DNA of 57,845 nucleotides from Bacteroidales bacterium (lineage in GTDB: Bacteria > Bacteroidota > Bacteroidia > Bacteroidales > BM520), in the NCBI GenBank assembly GCA_016285515.1, contig JAEEQW010000016.1, positions 1-57,845 of the forward strand, read 5' to 3'. Shown here one piece after another: positions 54,893 to 57,845 of this stretch. Within the stretch, counting starts at the first letter, position 1; every line of letters begins with the position of its first letter. The notes under the pieces are model-generated. The model saw nothing but the letters and a program-made list of their open reading frames with translations. It was not told the DNA's origin and made no database searches. The translations under genes were made by a program, and so were the position numbers.

Positions 54893-55091
54893 TTTTTCTA
54901 CATTTTCACCCATTTGCCATGTTCGCATATCTGGCCGTCTTTTGTCACACGCCAGAGGTATGTCCCTGAAGACCAGCTGTCCGTATTAAATGTTGTGATA
55001 ATATCATTAACAGGCTGACTGCACATTAATTGTCCCTGCAGGCTATAGACTTCCGCAACAGCATTCTGCAACGTGGTGCGAATATTCAACT
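54893..55091 (-). pseudogene. Detached duplicate of a T9SS C-terminal sorting domain
   Basis: About 199 bases match 55850-56049 with roughly eight differences. Minus-strand reading gives NIRTTLQNAVAEVYSLQGQL and ends HGKWVKM, the same sorting-domain end as the gene at 55856-57325, but with no protein body in front. Upstream it is joined to an unrelated ATPase fragment in another frame. It is a partial duplication, not a gene. 54781-54892 shows nothing else. Confidence 0.8.
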
Positions 55092-55231
55092 TCCTCAATC
55101 ACAGGCTCTTTGCCGTTGGCATACAATGGTGTGTATTTGTACATCTTCTTGATGCCGCTGCCCAACTCCTCAACAATGCCCATCTGCGAGAACACATTGG
55201 CAATAGTCGGGTTCTTGCGGTGCAGACGCAC
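55085..55231 (-). pseudogene. Fragment of an ATP-binding (RecG-like/AlbA_2-type) regulator gene
   Basis: Minus-strand reading from 55231: RKNPTIANVFSQMGIVEELG, then SGIKKMYKYTPLYANGKEPV. This is a short conserved piece from the C-terminal ATPase-like region of RecG-like/AlbA_2 transcriptional regulators, normally preceded by over 300 residues. It breaks at about 55088 where the sorting-domain duplicate begins in another frame. Only this fragment remains. 55232-55262 holds no other feature. Confidence 0.7.
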
Positions 55232-55262
55232 CGTCTAGGGCGGATTTGCAATTATCATTAAT

Positions 55263-55772
55263 TTATATCATTCTGTCGAAATAACGCTTGAGCTTTCCTT
55301 GTTTTATCACCTCATTGAGGGCTGCAGTATCGTAAGGACAGCATTCGGAATCATAGCAATCTATTCCAAACCTACGACCACCTTTTTGATCATTCCTGAA
55401 CCACCATTCCTCTATCGGATTGTCGTCAATGATTAAACTTTTTATGCTATCGCTTGAGAAGGTTCCATTTTCAGCTTCTTCGCGACTGATGGAAAGGATT
55501 ACAACATGGTATCTCATCTCAGCGAAAAGATAGTAGTCTCCAGTCAGTTTTATAGGAGGAATATCTAACCAGCTAGGAGGAATCACATACTCATTATCGT
55601 GACTGTCGTTAATTGTATTATTAGCAGTATTATTAGCGTAATCAAATGCAATTGCATTATTAGAATAATCGGCTTTAAATTTCACCACATTGAGAAACTC
55701 ACCTGCATCGTAAAGCCCTACGCAACTGCATAACAACGTCATTGCTAAGATAAAAAAAAATACTTTTTTCAT
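55263..55772 (-). CDS. Exported lipoprotein of unknown function
   Basis: 169 residues with an SPII signal (MTLLCSCVG, Cys17). The mature part has an Asn-rich stretch (YANNTANNTINDSHDNEY), then beta-rich sequence (LTGDYYLFAEMRYHVVILSI) and a C-terminal helix (LNEVIKQGKLKRYFDRMI). No family was recognised. It lies between the scar region and the T9SS cargo gene (83-base gap) on the same strand. The clean signal peptide and codon pattern support a real gene. Confidence 0.7.
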   Translation of the reverse strand: MKKVFFFILAMTLLCSCVGLYDAGEFLNVVKFKADYSNNAIAFDYANNTANNTINDSHDNEYVIPPSWLDIPPIKLTGDYYLFAEMRYHVVILSISREEAENGTFSSDSIKSLIIDDNPIEEWWFRNDQKGGRRFGIDCYDSECCPYDTAALNEVIKQGKLKRYFDRMI

Positions 55773-55855
55773 AGTTTTATAAGTTTATGAATTTGTGATT
55801 GATATTTTGATTGTTTTTGTTTATTACGAAATATCCACTTACAAACACGTTTTTT

Positions 55856-57325
55856 CTACATTTTCACCCATTTGCCATGTTCGCATACCTGGCCGTCTTT
55901 TATCACACGCCAGAGGTATGTCCCTGACGACCAGCTGTCCGTATTAAATGATGTGATAATTTCATTAAGCGGCTGACTGCACATTAATTGTCCCTGTAGG
56001 CTATAGACTTCCGCAACAGCATTCTGCAACGTGGTGCGAATATTCAACTCATTCTTGGCAGGATTGGGATAGGCCAAAGACTTTAATGTCTCCAGTGGAA
56101 TTTCCTTTACACCGCACGGAATGGGGTTGAAATCCTCGCGCCGCATTTTGATGAGTTTGTTATACATACGGTGACTATCAAGTTCATATTTTGATAGACC
56201 AACAAGGCAACTTCCATCAAACATTGACAGGAGGAAAAAACAGGACGATTTGTCACCGTATTCTGGGTCGAAAAATTCCTTCCGTCCCAGCAACTCCATG
56301 TCCGTGTCGTATAGGCATACGCTTGCGTGGCTCTCCCCACCTAATGCTGAGTAAAACCATGATCCTCCGTATATGGTGGAGTCGTTCACGTATGCCATGC
56401 AGCGGCCCGTTGATGCTTGTATAGCGGTATCCTGTTTGTGGTAAACCCTGTCCCAGCGACCGAAAGTACCATCAAGGCCGACCTCCGCCATTCCAATATT
56501 CCAACGGTTGTATTCCTCATAAGGAACCATGTCGCCCATTATCAATAGTTTATTGTCGGAAAGCCAATGGTCGGAATGGACAAGCAAAAAACTTTGACGA
56601 AAGGCTGGTGACAAAATGAAACCGTCCACATAGTTGAAGTCATAGTCGTAAATCAAAAGCGAACAGCGATTGTTAAATCTGATTCCAAGCACAACGAATC
56701 CATCGTCATCAGGTTTTTGCAGCAGTTGATAGCAATCATAGCCATCGGGCGACGTCCCCGTATAATAACTGCACGACAAGGTGTCGGCGTTCATATCGAA
56801 ACGATAGAAACATGGTCTTGACCGTTGTCCGTATGTGCCTTGATACCAGTAGGCACATGAAAATACAACCGTACCATCGTCATCAAGCATCAACCGGCCA
56901 CCACTCAAGCCAAGAACCATCTCAGGCTGCTCATAGCTTTTCACACTAACAATGTTGAGTTCCGAGTCGAGAACCAGAAACACAACATTTTCTCCAACAC
57001 CATAATCATTTGGGCGGACTACTGCCGATGCAAGATATGTTCCGTTTTCCTGTTGCACAATATTGGTCGGTCTCACATTACGTCCTATGGAATCGAATAT
57101 CCGATAATCATATTCGCCATCTTCCGTGACACGCATAACTATAGGAAAGTAGTGATTGGCATCGGAGCCACATTCTCCTATGATTACGGCTTCTCCTTTG
57201 TCATTGACGATACCCGTCCTCAAAGCCGAGTAACTTTCAATGTGACCACAGTCAATTTGCCATTGTTGGGCGTTGGCTGCCATCGAAATGATGGCAACAA
57301 ACAAAGTCAGATAATATCTTTTCAT
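55856..57325 (-). CDS. Type IX secretion cargo protein of unknown function
   Basis: 489 residues. Signal peptide LFVAIISMAANAQQW; the body reads as repeated short strands (AVIIGECGSDANHYFPIVMR, LSGGRLMLDDDGTVVFSCAY), resembling a beta-propeller, without catalytic motifs I can name. The last 80 residues (SLAYPNPAKNELNIRTTLQ through SSGTYLWRVIKDG to KWVKM) are a type A T9SS sorting domain, duplicated without the body at 54893-55091. It follows the next small exported gene by 12 bases, probably in one unit. Surface-exposed or secreted; the role is unknown. Confidence 0.8.
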   Translation of the reverse strand: MKRYYLTLFVAIISMAANAQQWQIDCGHIESYSALRTGIVNDKGEAVIIGECGSDANHYFPIVMRVTEDGEYDYRIFDSIGRNVRPTNIVQQENGTYLASAVVRPNDYGVGENVVFLVLDSELNIVSVKSYEQPEMVLGLSGGRLMLDDDGTVVFSCAYWYQGTYGQRSRPCFYRFDMNADTLSCSYYTGTSPDGYDCYQLLQKPDDDGFVVLGIRFNNRCSLLIYDYDFNYVDGFILSPAFRQSFLLVHSDHWLSDNKLLIMGDMVPYEEYNRWNIGMAEVGLDGTFGRWDRVYHKQDTAIQASTGRCMAYVNDSTIYGGSWFYSALGGESHASVCLYDTDMELLGRKEFFDPEYGDKSSCFFLLSMFDGSCLVGLSKYELDSHRMYNKLIKMRREDFNPIPCGVKEIPLETLKSLAYPNPAKNELNIRTTLQNAVAEVYSLQGQLMCSQPLNEIITSFNTDSWSSGTYLWRVIKDGQVCEHGKWVKM

Positions 57326-57337
57326 GGTGATTAGTCA

Positions 57338-57676
57338 TTACAATTCGCCTCCTTCGATGACACCGTTCTCAATGTAATTGTAACGTGCATATTCTATTTC
57401 GGTCCAATGATAGATGGGACCTGTATCTTCGTTTCCCCGTCCTTCAATTAAAACATTTGTCACATAATACCGATATTGTTGCATCGGATTGCCATTAATA
57501 ATAGGATTGATGGAACTGCTTTTGTCCGAACTACTTCCACTAGTACTTTGTGTTAATGTGATAGTTATGGAACCTCCATCTGTCTCAAATCCTTTTCCAA
57601 CTGCATTATAGGCATAGCAGAACGCTCCCGAAAGGATCAAGCAGAGCATCAGAATCATTTTTTTTAATTTGTACAT
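57338..57676 (-). CDS. Small exported protein of unknown function
   Basis: 112 residues with a signal peptide (LKKMILMLCLILSGAFCYAY). The mature part is Ser/Thr/Gly-rich (GGSITITLTQSTSGSSSDKS), then Tyr-rich (PMQQYRYYVTNVLIEGRG). No family recognised. A promoter-like pair lies just upstream, so it is the first gene of a unit with the T9SS cargo gene that follows after 12 bases. Confidence 0.6.
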   Translation of the reverse strand: MYKLKKMILMLCLILSGAFCYAYNAVGKGFETDGGSITITLTQSTSGSSSDKSSSINPIINGNPMQQYRYYVTNVLIEGRGNEDTGPIYHWTEIEYARYNYIENGVIEGGEL

Positions 57677-57715
57677 GGTTCTATGATTTTAATTTTTCGC
57701 TTAAGCTTTCATAAG

Positions 57716-57750
57716 CAAAAGTAGTGTATTGTAAAAAAAAAATCACAAAA
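57716..57750 (-). promoter_or_regulatory. Promoter for the small exported protein and T9SS cargo genes
   Basis: On the minus strand ttttg (57750-57746) is followed after 22 bases by tacttttg (57723-57716), a TAnnTTTG match, 39 bases before the ATG at 57676. The spacer is slightly longer than usual. Confidence 0.55.
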
Positions 57751-57798
57751 CCATGCTGGAAAAATGTTGGAATTTTTGCAGAACAGACAAAAGGCTGC

Positions 57799-57823
57799 AA
57801 AAAACCCCGCTCTTAGGCAGGGT
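57799..57823 (-). terminator. Terminator for a minus-strand gene beyond the right edge
   Basis: Minus strand accctgc ctaa gagcggggt tttttg: an imperfect GC-rich stem (one bulge) followed by a T run. It would stop transcription entering from a gene outside the window. The rest of 57751-57845 shows no gene. Confidence 0.55.
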
Positions 57824-57845
57824 AAGATAGAGTTTGTTTCTTTTC

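Noticed and set aside
1..57845. tRNA, rRNA, insertion sequence or integrase genes
   Set aside because: None was recognised on either strand by eye; no cloverleaf arms with a CCA-type end and no DDE, HUH or tyrosine recombinase motif were found.

Overview
The window reads as chromosome of a Bacteroidota (Bacteroidales) bacterium. The support is: -7 promoter boxes of the TAnnTTTG type and no consistent Shine-Dalgarno sequences; type IX secretion sorting domains; an HU-like/SPOR fusion; many SPII lipoproteins; and a core block (tgt, lptF-type permease, ispE, deoxynucleoside kinase, kdsB, trmB, mrp, nifU) in typical Bacteroidales style. No tRNA, rRNA, CRISPR array, transposase or integrase was recognised.

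Layout. 1-3873: distal end of a phage tail region on the + strand (collagen-like tail fibre cut by the left edge, a second fibre/receptor-binding protein, a small tail gene). It ends at an inverted repeat beside a DUF1848 gene that has lost its N-terminus. 4897-11791: a + strand accessory block with a YhcG-type nuclease, a frameshifted MTase-like/NERD-like/UvrD helicase, a TerB-like protein, two unknown proteins, a small membrane protein and a membrane-anchored J-domain protein. 12006-18440: ordinary cell-envelope and metabolic genes (flavin reductase, Fe-S aldo/keto reductase lipoprotein, beta-barrel protein, arylsulfotransferase, sialidase-like protein) with an orphan Vsr endonuclease and a DUF4298 gene on the - strand. 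18461-22450: - strand peptidase lipoprotein, an ICMT-like fusion and a 51-aa YqaE/Pmp3 protein.

22453-32867 is a dense - strand defence island of eight intact genes plus one broken one. The downstream half is an HNH endonuclease, a Dam-type methyltransferase and an McrB/LlaJI-like restriction pair. The upstream half is a four-gene cassette (SPPY-type DNA methyltransferase, unknown 311-aa protein, AAA+/ORC-like ATPase, PIN-like protein) spaced by 1, 2 and 7 bases, and this is the best candidate for an undescribed system. A cytosine-C5 methyltransferase remnant sits at the upstream edge.

32884-54700 is housekeeping: glycosyltransferase; queuosine and LPS-transport genes; isoprenoid and nucleotide metabolism; CMP-KDO synthesis; tRNA methylation; B6 salvage; Fe-S assembly; then a PASTA protein, a T9SS cargo protein, rluD, galM, a tandem transglutaminase lipoprotein and a large AsmA-like protein. 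54701-55262 is a scar region with a hairpin repeat, a duplicated T9SS sorting domain and an ATPase fragment. 55263-57676 holds three small - strand exported proteins. Coordinates and motifs were read by eye; family names are recognition from motifs, not search results.
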